Of a stretch of DNA of 64,000 bases, positions 27,166-36,375 are shown piece after piece; within the stretch, counting starts at the first letter, position 1, and every line of letters begins with the position of its first letter. The notes beneath the pieces were generated by a model. The model saw only the letters and a list, made by a program, of their open reading frames with translations. It ran no database searches and was not told where the DNA came from. The stretch is from Heterorhizobium halophytocola (GTDB lineage: Bacteria > Pseudomonadota > Alphaproteobacteria > Rhizobiales > Rhizobiaceae). Location: NCBI RefSeq assembly GCF_017873095.1, contig NZ_JAGGJU010000010.1:1-64000 (forward strand), read 5' to 3'. The translations under genes and the position numbers were made by a program.

Positions 27166-28406
27166 CAGCTTCTGTAGTCGCCGTTGATCTCGACATAGGC
27201 CTTGGTGAGGTCGCAGGTCCACACGGTGGCGCGGCCGTCACCGAGGCCGATCTCGACCTTCAGCGGGATATCCTCGCGCTTCATCACGGCGGAGGCCGCA
27301 TCCTCGGAGTAGTCGGGATCGCGCTCGCCCTCGACGGCAACGCGCACGTCGCCGAACCAGATGGCCAAAAGGTCGCGGTCGGCCTTCTCGCCGGCCTTGC
27401 CGACGGCCATGACGACACGGCCCCAGTTGGCGTCCTCGCCGGCAACGGCGGTCTTGACCAGCGGCGAATTGGCGATCGACAGCGCGATGCGTTTGGCGGC
27501 GGCATCGGTCTCGGCGCCCTCGACGGTGATCTCCAGCATCTTGCGGGCGCCTTCGCCGTCGCGGACGACCTGCAGTGCGAGATCTCTCAGCAGATCGTCA
27601 AGGGCGGCCCTGAAGGCGGCGAGGCGCGAATCGCCGGCATCCGTAACCCTGGCCTGACCGTCTGCGGAAGCCGCGCCGGTGGCAAACAGCATCAGCGTGT
27701 CGGAGGTCGAGGTGTCGCTGTCGACGGTGATCGAATTGAAGGTCGGGCCGACACCGGCAGACAGCAGCGCCTGCAGGGCTGCCGGCGCGATGTCGGCATC
27801 GGTGACGACGAAGGAGAGCATGGTCGCCATATCCGGCGCGATCATGCCCGCACCCTTGGCCATGCCGTTGATCGTGACGGTGACGCCGTCGATCTCGGCG
27901 GTGCGGGTCGCGACCTTGGGATAGGTGTCGGTGGTCATGATCGCCTTGGCGGCGTCGAACCAGAAGCTCTCTTTGGCCTCACCGACAAGGCTTCCGAGCA
28001 CGCCGGAAAACTTGCTGGCATCCAGCGGTTCGCCGATGACGCCGGTGGAGGCGAGGAAGATCTCGCTTTCGGCGCAGCCGATCGCTTCGGCGGCGGATTT
28101 TGCCGTGAGGGCGGTCGACTGGCGGCCCTTGCGGCCGGTGAAGGCATTGGCATTGCCGGAATTGACGACCACGCCGCGTGCGACCCCGCCGCCCAGATTG
28201 GCGCGGCAGAAATCGACGGGTGCGGACGGGCATTTGGAGGTGGTGAAGACGCCGGCCACACTGGCCGGGGCGTCGAACACCATCATCATCACGTCGGTGC
28301 GCCCCTTGTACTTGATGCCGGCAGCGGCGGTCGCCAGGCGAACACCCTTGACCGGCGGCAGGTCAGGATAGGTTTTCGGCGCAAGGGGAGAAATATCGAC
28401 GGACAT
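27165..28406 (-). CDS. argJ: Bifunctional glutamate N-acetyltransferase/amino-acid acetyltransferase ArgJ
   Basis: ArgJ recycles the acetyl group from N-acetylornithine to glutamate in arginine synthesis, and can also make N-acetylglutamate from acetyl-CoA in bifunctional forms. The 413-residue precursor has the autocleavage site in PDMATML (about 190), where the Thr becomes the nucleophile of the beta chain. Other family marks are [11 protein letters not shown] and the C-terminal [11 protein letters not shown]. Whether it is mono- or bifunctional cannot be told from sequence. It heads the argJ-GNAT-mutT chain and is separated by a hairpin from the isomerase gene upstream. Confidence 0.96.
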   Translation of the reverse strand: MSVDISPLAPKTYPDLPPVKGVRLATAAAGIKYKGRTDVMMMVFDAPASVAGVFTTSKCPSAPVDFCRANLGGGVARGVVVNSGNANAFTGRKGRQSTALTAKSAAEAIGCAESEIFLASTGVIGEPLDASKFSGVLGSLVGEAKESFWFDAAKAIMTTDTYPKVATRTAEIDGVTVTINGMAKGAGMIAPDMATMLSFVVTDADIAPAALQALLSAGVGPTFNSITVDSDTSTSDTLMLFATGAASADGQARVTDAGDSRLAAFRAALDDLLRDLALQVVRDGEGARKMLEITVEGAETDAAAKRIALSIANSPLVKTAVAGEDANWGRVVMAVGKAGEKADRDLLAIWFGDVRVAVEGERDPDYSEDAASAVMKREDIPLKVEIGLGDGRATVWTCDLTKAYVEINGDYRS

Positions 28407-28422
28407 GACAGGGCCTTGATCT

Positions 28423-28448
28423 GAAAGGACCCGCCTGAAAGCGGGTCC
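28423..28448 (-). terminator. Hairpin terminator between the isomerase gene and argJ
   Basis: GGACCCGC and GCGGGTCC pair perfectly over 8 bases around a 6-base loop (28427-28448), with a short TTTC tail on the minus strand. It lies 34 bases after the isomerase stop codon. Confidence 0.6.
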
Positions 28449-28481
28449 GGTTGACTGATGGAACGGGAAAAGCGCAGCCGA

Positions 28482-29354
28482 TCAGGGCTTGGGCGCTTCG
28501 TCCGGCTGCTGCTTGCTGACTTCCTCGTAACCCTTGCGCAGGTCCTCGTCCATGATCTCGACCTTGGTGTCGGTCTTGGCCTTGGCGATCAGCGCAAGAT
28601 ACTTGTCCCGCATGACGAGCTGACGGACCTGGTCCTGGACGGCCTCCAGCTTCGGCGGCGGGGCCGTGCGGGTATCCTCGACCTTGATCACATGGTAGCC
28701 GAACTGGGTCTTGACCGGGGTCTTGGTATATTCGCCGGGCTTCAGCGCGAAGGCAGCCTTTTCGAATTCCGGCACCATGCGACCCTTGGTGAAGTAGCCG
28801 AGGTCGCCGCCATCCGACTTGCTCGGATCGGTCGACTTTTCCTTGGCGATTTCGGCGAAGTCCTTGCCGGCATCCAGATCCTTGATGATCGCCTTGGCTT
28901 CATCCTCGGTCTTGACCAGGATGTGACGGGCATGGACCTCTTCCTGCTTGGGCAGGCTGGCGATTTCCTTCTCGTAGCGCGCCTTCACCTCGTCGTCGGT
29001 GACGCCGTCGATGACGTGCTTCTTGAAGTAGGCGTTGTGCAGTTCGCGATCCTTGATGAAGGCCAGACGGCGCTGGAATTCGGCGTCCTTGTCGAGGCCT
29101 TCCTTCACCGCGTCACCGGCAAGCAGCTTCACGTCGATGGCGCTCGACAGCGCTGCGACCTTCTTCTGTTCGTCGGGAAGCTGGGCGAGCTGCGGATCGA
29201 GATTGGCAACCGCCAGGTCGAGCTCGGACTTGTGGATTTCGAGGCTTCCGACTGTTGCGACGACCGGATCGGTCGCGTCATCGGCGACCGCGAGCGCAGG
29301 CGCTCCCAGGAGACCGAGACAGGCTGTCAGAGCGAGAGCGTGATAACGCAGCAT
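28482..29354 (-). CDS. Periplasmic parvulin-type peptidyl-prolyl cis-trans isomerase
   Basis: A 290-residue exported folding factor of the SurA/PrsA/PpiD type. The signal peptide covers about residues 1-24 (LALTACLGLLGAPALAVA). A helical SurA-like chaperone region follows (about 30-130), then one parvulin domain (about 135-235) with HARHILVKTEDEA, GGDLGYFTKGRMVPEFE and TQFGYHVIKVED. The C terminus is short and Pro/Glu-rich. It probably helps outer-membrane or periplasmic proteins fold. It diverges from secA, whose product feeds the same export route. Confidence 0.9.
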   Translation of the reverse strand: MLRYHALALTACLGLLGAPALAVADDATDPVVATVGSLEIHKSELDLAVANLDPQLAQLPDEQKKVAALSSAIDVKLLAGDAVKEGLDKDAEFQRRLAFIKDRELHNAYFKKHVIDGVTDDEVKARYEKEIASLPKQEEVHARHILVKTEDEAKAIIKDLDAGKDFAEIAKEKSTDPSKSDGGDLGYFTKGRMVPEFEKAAFALKPGEYTKTPVKTQFGYHVIKVEDTRTAPPPKLEAVQDQVRQLVMRDKYLALIAKAKTDTKVEIMDEDLRKGYEEVSKQQPDEAPKP

Positions 29355-29453
29355 TAATTCACCTTTCGGGTAAGAGGTCGTCGTGACCTCTCAAATCGGG
29401 TCAAAAAAGGGCAAAAGCACGACGAGGCGCCATTTCGGCTCCCCGCTGTCTTG

Positions 29454-29481
29454 TTGACTTCATCCGCCCCCCCTCTTATCT
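29454..29481 (+). promoter_or_regulatory. Candidate sigma70 promoter of secA
   Basis: TTGACT (29454-29459) and TTATCT (29476-29481) are 16 bases apart and lie about 110 bases upstream of the secA start. It is the best -35/-10 pair in the 238-base divergent gap. Confidence 0.4.
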
Positions 29482-29592
29482 GTCACGCAACTCCGCGTCC
29501 AGAGCGTTTCCGGGCGCAGTTCGCTCATTTCCGGCGTGAGGATCTTCGTGATCCCGCTCCGATGTCACGGTAGTTCAGAAAGGACCATCTCA

Positions 29593-32292
29593 ATGGTCAG
29601 CCTTGGTGGAATAGCGCGCAAGATGTTCGGCTCGGCGAATGAGCGCCGCATCCGTTCCTATCATTCGCGCGTCGAAGCGATCAACGCGATGGAAGAGGAG
29701 ATGCGCTCCCTCGACGACGTCGCGCTTGCCGCAAAGACAACGGAATTCCGCCAGAAACTGGCGGAGGGCACCAAGCTCGACGACCTGCTGGTTCCGGCCT
29801 TCGCCGTCGCCCGCGAGGCCTCGCGCCGCGTGCTCGGCATGCGTCCCTTCGACGTCCAGCTGATCGGCGCGATGATCCTGCACGACAACTCGATTGCCGA
29901 GATGAAGACCGGGGAAGGCAAGACGCTGGTTGCCACGTTGTCGGTCTATCTCAACGCGCTCAGCGAAAAGGGCGTGCACGTCGTCACCGTCAACGACTAC
30001 CTCGCCAGCCGCGACGCCTTGACGATGAGCAAGCTCTACAGCTTTCTCGGCCTGACCACCGGCATCATCGTGCACGGCCTCGACGACGAGCAGCGCAAGG
30101 CGGCCTATGCCTGCGACATCACCTATGCCACCAACAACGAACTCGGCTTCGACCATCTGCGCGACAACATGAAGTTCGAGCGCGGCCAGATGGTCCAGCG
30201 CGGGCACAATTATGCGATCGTCGACGAAGTGGACTCGATCCTGGTCGATGAAGCGCGCACGCCGCTGATCATCTCCGGCCCGCTGGATGACCGTTCCGAC
30301 CTTTACACCACAATCGACGCCTTCATTCCGCTCCTGTCGGAGGAAGACTACGAGATCGACGAGAAGCAGCGCTCGGCGAACTTCTCGGAAGCCGGCACCG
30401 AAAAGCTGGAAAACCTGCTGAAGGAAGCCGACCTGCTGAAGGGCGCCTCGCTCTACGATGTCGAGAACGTCGCCATCGTGCACCACATCAACAATGCGCT
30501 GAAGGCCCACAAGCTGTTCAGCCGCGACAAGGACTACATCGTCCGCAACGACGAGATCGTCATCATCGACGAGTTCACTGGCCGGATGATGCCGGGCCGG
30601 CGCTATTCCGAGGGCCAGCACCAGGCGCTCGAAGCCAAGGAAAAGGTGAGCATCCAGCCGGAAAACCAGACGCTGGCCTCGATCACCTTCCAGAACTATT
30701 TCCGCATGTATTCCAAGCTCGCCGGCATGACCGGTACGGCATCGACCGAGGCGGAAGAATTCGGCAACATCTACGGCCTCGAGGTCGTCGAGGTTCCGAC
30801 GAACCTGCCGATCCGCCGCATCGATGAAGACGACGAGGTCTATCGCAGCACGGAAGAGAAGTTCCAGGCGATCATCACCGAGATCAAGGATGCCCACAGC
30901 CGTGGTCAGCCGGTCCTGGTCGGCACCACCTCGATCGAAAAATCCGAACTGCTCGCCACGATGCTGAAGCAGTCCGGCTTTGACGATTTCGCCGTTCTGA
31001 ACGCCCGCTACCATGAGCAGGAAGCCTATATCGTCGCCCAGGCCGGCGTGCCGGGCTCGGTGACCATCGCCACCAATATGGCCGGCCGCGGCACCGACAT
31101 CCAGCTCGGCGGCAATGTCGAGATGCGCTTCGAGCGCGAACTGGCTGACGTCGAGCCCGGCCCCGAGCGCGAGGCGAAGGAAGCGGCGATCCGCGAGGAA
31201 ATCAAGCAGCTGAAGGCCAAGGCGCTGGAAGCTGGCGGTCTTTACGTGATCGCTTCGGAACGCCACGAAAGCCGCCGCATCGACAACCAGCTGCGCGGCC
31301 GTTCCGGCCGTCAGGGCGACCCCGGCCGCTCGAAATTCTACCTGTCGCTGCAGGACGACCTGATGCGCATCTTCGGCTCCGACCGTATGGAAGGCATGCT
31401 GCAGAAGCTCGGCCTGCAGGAAGGCGAGGCGATCGTCCATCCCTGGATCAACAAGGCCCTGGAGCGCGCGCAGAAGAAGGTCGAAGCCCGCAACTTCGAT
31501 ATCCGCAAGAACCTGTTGAAATACGACGACGTGCTGAACGACCAGCGCAAGGTGATCTTCGAACAACGCCTGGAACTGATGGACATGCAGGACGTCACGC
31601 CTGTCATCACCGACATGCGCCACGAAGTGATCGAGAACATGGTGGCGCTCTACATTCCCGAGCGCGCCTATGCCGAGCAGTGGGATATCGACAGCCTGCA
31701 GCGCGGCGTCGCCGAAACCCTGAACCTGGCCCTGCCGATCAAGGAATGGGCGGCCGAGGACGGGATTGCCGAACAGGACATGATCCAGCGGATCACCGAG
31801 GCAGCCGACAAGCTGATCGCCGACAAGACCGAACGCTTCGGTGCGGAGATCATGACCTATGTCGAGCGTTCGATCATCCTGCAGACGATCGACAATCTCT
31901 GGCGCGAGCACATCGTCAATCTCGACCATCTGCGATCGGTCGTCGGCTTCCGCGGCTATGCCCAGCGCGATCCGCTGCAGGAATACAAGGCCGAGGCCTT
32001 CGAACTGTTCCAGGCGCTTCTCGCCAATATGCGCGAACAGGTGACGACGCAGATGATGCGCGTCGAACTGGTCCGTGAGGAGCAGGCGCCGACCCCGCCA
32101 CCGATGGAGGCGCATCATATCGATGCCTCGACCGGCGAAGACGATTTCGAGGAAGCCTCCTATGCCGTGCCGCCGGCAAACCGCAATCCGGACGATCCCT
32201 CGACCTGGGGCAAGGTCGGCCGCAACGAGATGTGTCCCTGCGGCTCCGGCAAGCGCTTCAAGCATTGCCACGGAACGTTCGAACAGGCTTGA
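29593..32292 (+). CDS. secA: Preprotein translocase ATPase subunit SecA
   Basis: SecA drives unfolded proteins through the SecYEG channel by ATP hydrolysis. At 899 residues the protein has normal length for Alphaproteobacteria. Visible are Walker [10 protein letters not shown] (about 102-110), the [12 protein letters not shown] helicase motif (about 210), the preprotein cross-linking region, and the C-terminal zinc-binding tail [14 protein letters not shown], which binds SecB. I use ATG 29593 ([13 protein letters not shown]), preceded by AGAAAGGA; the frame is open to 29536 without sense. A candidate promoter lies at 29454-29481. Confidence 0.98.
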   Translation: MVSLGGIARKMFGSANERRIRSYHSRVEAINAMEEEMRSLDDVALAAKTTEFRQKLAEGTKLDDLLVPAFAVAREASRRVLGMRPFDVQLIGAMILHDNSIAEMKTGEGKTLVATLSVYLNALSEKGVHVVTVNDYLASRDALTMSKLYSFLGLTTGIIVHGLDDEQRKAAYACDITYATNNELGFDHLRDNMKFERGQMVQRGHNYAIVDEVDSILVDEARTPLIISGPLDDRSDLYTTIDAFIPLLSEEDYEIDEKQRSANFSEAGTEKLENLLKEADLLKGASLYDVENVAIVHHINNALKAHKLFSRDKDYIVRNDEIVIIDEFTGRMMPGRRYSEGQHQALEAKEKVSIQPENQTLASITFQNYFRMYSKLAGMTGTASTEAEEFGNIYGLEVVEVPTNLPIRRIDEDDEVYRSTEEKFQAIITEIKDAHSRGQPVLVGTTSIEKSELLATMLKQSGFDDFAVLNARYHEQEAYIVAQAGVPGSVTIATNMAGRGTDIQLGGNVEMRFERELADVEPGPEREAKEAAIREEIKQLKAKALEAGGLYVIASERHESRRIDNQLRGRSGRQGDPGRSKFYLSLQDDLMRIFGSDRMEGMLQKLGLQEGEAIVHPWINKALERAQKKVEARNFDIRKNLLKYDDVLNDQRKVIFEQRLELMDMQDVTPVITDMRHEVIENMVALYIPERAYAEQWDIDSLQRGVAETLNLALPIKEWAAEDGIAEQDMIQRITEAADKLIADKTERFGAEIMTYVERSIILQTIDNLWREHIVNLDHLRSVVGFRGYAQRDPLQEYKAEAFELFQALLANMREQVTTQMMRVELVREEQAPTPPPMEAHHIDASTGEDDFEEASYAVPPANRNPDDPSTWGKVGRNEMCPCGSGKRFKHCHGTFEQA

Positions 32293-32352
32293 GAACGCAA
32301 GAGAGCGTCCGGCCTGACCGGTTGCTCTAACGGACCAGAGTGAGGCTGGCGG

Positions 32353-33135
32353 ATGCCGGATACGCAAAAGACGCTCGGCTTCATCGGTACCGGCACCATC
32401 GCGCAAGCCTTCATCGAAGGTCTCGTGGCGAGCGGAAAGACCAACCCGGTGCTGCTTTCGCCGCGCTCCGAGGCCGTTTCCAGCAGTCTCTGCGAGCAGT
32501 TTCCGCATGTCCGCCGTGCCACCTCGAACGCCGAGGTGGCGGAGCAGTCCGAAATCGTCTTTCTCGGCATGCGGCCGCCGCAGGTCGAAGAGGCGCTCGA
32601 GGGCGTCAGCTTCCGGTCCGACCAGATTGTCTGCAGCTTCGTTGCCGGCTTTCTCCTGGACGACCTCGCACGGGTCATTCCGCAACCGACGCTCTGCCGG
32701 GTTATCCCGCTGCCGGCCATCGCCGCGTGCGAAGGACCGGTTGCGCTTTTCCCCAAAGTGCCCGAATTGTCGGAACTGCTGACGGGAATGGGCGAACTGG
32801 TCGAGCCGGAACGCGAAACGGATTTCGTCGCCATGGGTGCCGTCAGCGGCTTCATGTCCAGCTATTACGAATTGCAGGGCACCCTGTTGGACTGGATGAC
32901 GTCGCGCGGCGTCGCGCCGGACACGGCATCCACCTACATGCGGGCGCTGTTTGCCGGCCTTGCGCAGACGAGCCTCCACTCGGACAAAAGCTTCGCCGAA
33001 CTGGCCGCCGAGCACCAGACAAAGGGCGGCCTGAACGAGCGGACCCGCAAGGGCCTGATCGAGGACGGCTGGTTCGCGCGCGCCACGCAGGCGATCGAGA
33101 CGGTACAGAAAGTGCGTCGCGAGGCGCTGGACTGA
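32353..33135 (+). CDS. Pyrroline-5-carboxylate reductase-like oxidoreductase
   Basis: A 260-residue protein with the ProC fold: an N-terminal Rossmann domain with GFIGTGTIAQAF (about 9-20) and a helical dimerisation domain. The strictly conserved PGGTT segment of true proline-forming reductases is replaced by TKGGLNE, and the overall match is weak, so it may act on another imine or ketone rather than pyrroline-5-carboxylate. The start ATG 32353 has a GAGG ribosome site. It lies 60 bases after secA and may be read from the same promoter. Confidence 0.75.
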   Translation: MPDTQKTLGFIGTGTIAQAFIEGLVASGKTNPVLLSPRSEAVSSSLCEQFPHVRRATSNAEVAEQSEIVFLGMRPPQVEEALEGVSFRSDQIVCSFVAGFLLDDLARVIPQPTLCRVIPLPAIAACEGPVALFPKVPELSELLTGMGELVEPERETDFVAMGAVSGFMSSYYELQGTLLDWMTSRGVAPDTASTYMRALFAGLAQTSLHSDKSFAELAAEHQTKGGLNERTRKGLIEDGWFARATQAIETVQKVRREALD

Positions 33136-33308
33136 TCGTTCCGCCGCTGCGCGCTGCCCCTGCACGCCCCCCTGCCCGACATTGCCAGATGCACATCAAT
33201 TCGGGCCGCAACCGGCATTTGGAAACCTGTTGATATCCGCTGGAAACAGCCCCCGGACAACCGTTTCTTAACCCTGATCTGACAGGCTCGGGAAGTTTTT
33301 CAGTCCGA

Positions 33309-34733
33309 GTGAGCGCCTCAGTGTCGATCATCGCGGTTGTCCAGTCAGCAGAAAAGAGATTGCCCGCACGCCTTCGGCCCTTGGTCAGGGCTCTCGCGGG
33401 CCGGCTTTCGGCTGACGATCCGACAGCGGGCGCCCAGCGCATGGCGATGATGGCCTTTGCCGTGCGCGTCGTCAGCGCCGGCATCGCCTTTCTATCCCAG
33501 ATCGTCCAGGCGCGCCTGATGGGCGAATTCGAATACGGCATCTTCGTCTTCGTCTGGGTGCTGGTCGTTCTGTTCGGCAATCTCTCCTGCCTCGGCTTCC
33601 ACACCGCGGTGATCCGCTTCCTGCCGCGCTATGACGGCGATCGCGAGCGCAACGAGATCCGCGGCCTGACGGCGACCGCGCGCATCTTCGCCATGAGTTC
33701 GGCAAGCCTCCTGGCGCTGTTCGGCTTCCTGTTCCTGAAGCTGCTCGGCGGCGCCATCGAACCCTATTATGTGCTGCCGCTGTTTCTTGCGCTCTTTGCC
33801 CTGCCGATGATCGCCCTTGGCGACGTGCTCGACGGGACGGCCCGCGCCAGCGGCTGGCCGATGATCGGGCTCAGCCCCACCTATATCATCCGGCCGACGC
33901 TGATCCTCGTCTTCATGGTGCTTGCGGTTGTCTGGGGGGCACCGACGACCGCGGTGACCGCCATGCAGGCAGCCCTTGCCGCCAGTTATGTGACGACGCT
34001 TGGCCAGTTCCTGCTGGTCACCTGGCGGCTGCGCAAACGCTATGATGTCGGGCCCGTGACGATCGATTTCCTCGCCTGGTTCAAGGTGGCGCTGCCGATC
34101 TTCCTGATCGAGGGTTTCAGCTTTTTCCTGACCAATTCGGATGTCGTCATCGTCGGCCTCTATCTCAAGCCGGAAGACGTGGCGATCTATTTTGCCGCGG
34201 CCAAGACCATGGCGCTGATGCAATTCGTCTATTTTGCCGTGAAGGCCGCGGCGGCACCGCGCTTTTCATCGCTGATGCGCGAGGGCAGTCACGCAGGCCT
34301 CGCCGGCTTTGCCGCGACGGCCAGCCGCTGGAGCTTCTGGCCCTCGCTTGTCGTCGGCCTGCTGGTGCTGGCCGCCGGGCGCCCGCTGCTGTCGCTGTTC
34401 GGCCCGGCCTTCAGTGCCGGTCATATGCTGATGGCGATCCTTTTCGTCGGCAGCCTGACCAAGGCGCTGGTCGGCCCGGGCGAGACGCTGCTGACCATGG
34501 CCGGAAAGCAGATGTTGTGCGTCTGGCTCTATTGCGCTGCGCTGACGGTCAACATTCTGCTCAATGTCACCCTTATTCCGATGCTCGGCCTGACCGGCGC
34601 CGCCATGGCGACGGCGGCCGCGACGATGACGGAGGCGCTGCTGCTGCATGTCGCCGTCCGTCGCTCGCTCGGCATCACGCTCTTTGCCCTTGTCGGCACC
34701 ACCCGTTCGATCACCAAGAAGAAGCCTGCCTGA
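33309..34733 (+). CDS. Polysaccharide flippase (Wzx/MurJ-like, MOP superfamily)
   Basis: A 474-residue integral membrane protein with about 12-14 hydrophobic segments, of the family that flips lipid-linked oligosaccharides across the inner membrane. FLSQIVQARLMGEFEYGIFVFVW is the typical first-helix region, and MLGLTGAAMATA the typical C-terminal one. The start is probably GTG 33309; an internal start at MAMMAF (about residue 45) would leave the membrane domain intact. It is separated by only one base from the acetyltransferase gene behind it. No polymerase or glycosyltransferase is adjacent, so the exported polymer is unknown. Confidence 0.82.
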   Translation: MSASVSIIAVVQSAEKRLPARLRPLVRALAGRLSADDPTAGAQRMAMMAFAVRVVSAGIAFLSQIVQARLMGEFEYGIFVFVWVLVVLFGNLSCLGFHTAVIRFLPRYDGDRERNEIRGLTATARIFAMSSASLLALFGFLFLKLLGGAIEPYYVLPLFLALFALPMIALGDVLDGTARASGWPMIGLSPTYIIRPTLILVFMVLAVVWGAPTTAVTAMQAALAASYVTTLGQFLLVTWRLRKRYDVGPVTIDFLAWFKVALPIFLIEGFSFFLTNSDVVIVGLYLKPEDVAIYFAAAKTMALMQFVYFAVKAAAAPRFSSLMREGSHAGLAGFAATASRWSFWPSLVVGLLVLAAGRPLLSLFGPAFSAGHMLMAILFVGSLTKALVGPGETLLTMAGKQMLCVWLYCAALTVNILLNVTLIPMLGLTGAAMATAAATMTEALLLHVAVRRSLGITLFALVGTTRSITKKKPA

Positions 34734-34734
34734 G

Positions 34735-36024
34735 ATGACCAATCCACCGATCTACAGCGAGAGCATGAACAGCGTCGCCAACCGGATGGTCGGCTCGCTG
34801 TCGCCGACGCCATCGACCGTGGAGCGGCCGGTTGCGGACGTCGAGATGCAGATCGGCAAGCCGGGCCGCATCCTCTCTCTCTATCCCGGCCGCATGGGCT
34901 ATGACCTGCAGCAGGAACTGCAGTTTCTGACCAACCGCGCGATGGAGCCGAACATTTTCTTTGCCGCCGGCTTCCTGGCGCCGGCCATGCCGCGGCTGGA
35001 CGAGCGGCAGGTGCGACTCGTGCTGATCCGCGACGAGAACGACAAGCGCAGCCGCATGCGGCTCGCCATGCCGTTTGCCATCGAAAAGCCCGGCTTTTCC
35101 GTCGGCCCCTCGATCATCCGTACATGGTCGCATCCCTTCGGGCCGCTCGGCACGCCGCTTGTCGATGCCGAAGGGGCGGCCGAGACGATCGAGCATATGC
35201 TGGAGGGCCTTTCATCGCCGGCCGCCAATCTGCCGGGTGTCATGGTGCTGCCGGATCTCAGGCTGGACGGCGCCTTCACCCAGATGATCCGGGCGCTGGC
35301 GATCAGCCTCGACATGCCGTTGACGGTCATCGACCGGGTCAAGCGCCCGATGCTGGCAAGCGATTTCGACGGCGACGACTACATGGCCCAGTCGATCTCC
35401 AAGGAACATCGCCGGGAATTGCGCCGGCAGCGGCGGATACTCGATGCGGACGGCAGCCTGACCTACAGCGTTGCGCGCCAGCCCGCCGACGTGCTGGAGC
35501 GGCTGGAAGAGTTCCTCACGCTGGAGGCCAGCGGCTGGAAGGGCCGCAAGCGCACCGCCATGGTGATGGACCGTTACCGTGCCGCCTTTGCCCGCGAGGC
35601 CGTCAGCAATCTGGCCGAGACCGACAGCGTGCGTATCCACACCCTCGACCTCAACGGCGAGGCGATTGCCAGCATGGTGGTCTTCGTCATGGGCGGCGAG
35701 GCCTATACCTGGAAGACCGCCTATGACGAGCGCTACAGCCGCCTGTCGCCGGGCAAGCTTCTCATGGAAGACCTGACGCGCTGGAACCTTGATGACGCCA
35801 ATATCGACCGGACCGACAGCTGCGCGGTGCCCGACCATCCGATCATGAGCCGCTTCTGGCGCGAGCGCGAGGAGATCGGCACGCTGGTGATCGGCCTTAG
35901 GCGCAACAGCGACCGGGACGTCCGCCAGGTGTCGAGCCAGCTGCATCTCTATCGCAACACCCGCAACGTCGCCCGCATCCTGCGCGACAAGATCCTGTCG
36001 CGCCGCGCCCGCCAGACAGACTGA
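34735..36024 (+). CDS. GNAT-type acyltransferase of the BcsL/CelD group
   Basis: A 429-residue cytoplasmic protein whose C-terminal half (about 235-400) matches the GNAT domain described as involved in cellulose or exopolysaccharide synthesis: SISKEHRRELRRQRRIL, ASGWKGRKRTA, and AYTWKTAYDERYSRLSPG. Such proteins probably transfer an acyl group to sugars or lipid-linked intermediates. The start is ATG 34735 (TGAGATG), one base after the flippase stop, so the two are coupled. I infer that it decorates the substrate of the neighbouring flippase. Confidence 0.8.
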   Translation: MTNPPIYSESMNSVANRMVGSLSPTPSTVERPVADVEMQIGKPGRILSLYPGRMGYDLQQELQFLTNRAMEPNIFFAAGFLAPAMPRLDERQVRLVLIRDENDKRSRMRLAMPFAIEKPGFSVGPSIIRTWSHPFGPLGTPLVDAEGAAETIEHMLEGLSSPAANLPGVMVLPDLRLDGAFTQMIRALAISLDMPLTVIDRVKRPMLASDFDGDDYMAQSISKEHRRELRRQRRILDADGSLTYSVARQPADVLERLEEFLTLEASGWKGRKRTAMVMDRYRAAFAREAVSNLAETDSVRIHTLDLNGEAIASMVVFVMGGEAYTWKTAYDERYSRLSPGKLLMEDLTRWNLDDANIDRTDSCAVPDHPIMSRFWREREEIGTLVIGLRRNSDRDVRQVSSQLHLYRNTRNVARILRDKILSRRARQTD

Positions 36025-36184
36025 CAGACACCTGCCGTCATACGGATACGGAGGCGCATGCCGGGGAGCTGAAGGAGCGGCCAGTTCTACGGCGAACCAA
36101 GCACCGGTATCGCTCATTGTGCGGCGCACAGGAACATTTGGCCCCACCTGCCGTTTGCTTGAACAACTGTTCAAGGAGCGTTTG

Positions 36185-36346
36185 ATGAAGCCGCGGTCTA
36201 TTTTTTATGGAATCATGATTGCCCTGGTGATCTTCCTCGTGGCGTTTTTCATATTCCAGAGAAACAAGCCCGACGATCCGCTCGATGATCCCGCCGCACA
36301 GTCGATGATCCTGCAGCCGGCAGCGGCTCTGGCCCGACCGGTCTGA
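36185..36346 (+). CDS. Small single-span membrane protein
   Basis: A 53-residue protein of unknown role: short basic N terminus (MKPRSIFYG), one membrane segment (about 8-27, IMIALVIFLVAFFIF) and a short acidic/Pro tail. ATG 36185 follows a strong AAGGAG ribosome site with ideal spacing, which argues for real translation. The frame is open to 36119. The size and form resemble the small membrane subunits that stabilise larger complexes, but nothing links it to a partner here. Confidence 0.6.
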   Translation: MKPRSIFYGIMIALVIFLVAFFIFQRNKPDDPLDDPAAQSMILQPAAALARPV

Positions 36347-36375
36347 CACCCTCCAGGTTTCGCTGCCGCTCCGCC

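Noticed and set aside
29590..33165. 1191-codon open frame antisense to secA and the ProC-like gene
   Set aside because: It mirrors strongly coding + strand genes; long antisense frames arise from high-GC codon bias. Its translation is Asp/His/Arg/Gln-rich with no domain.
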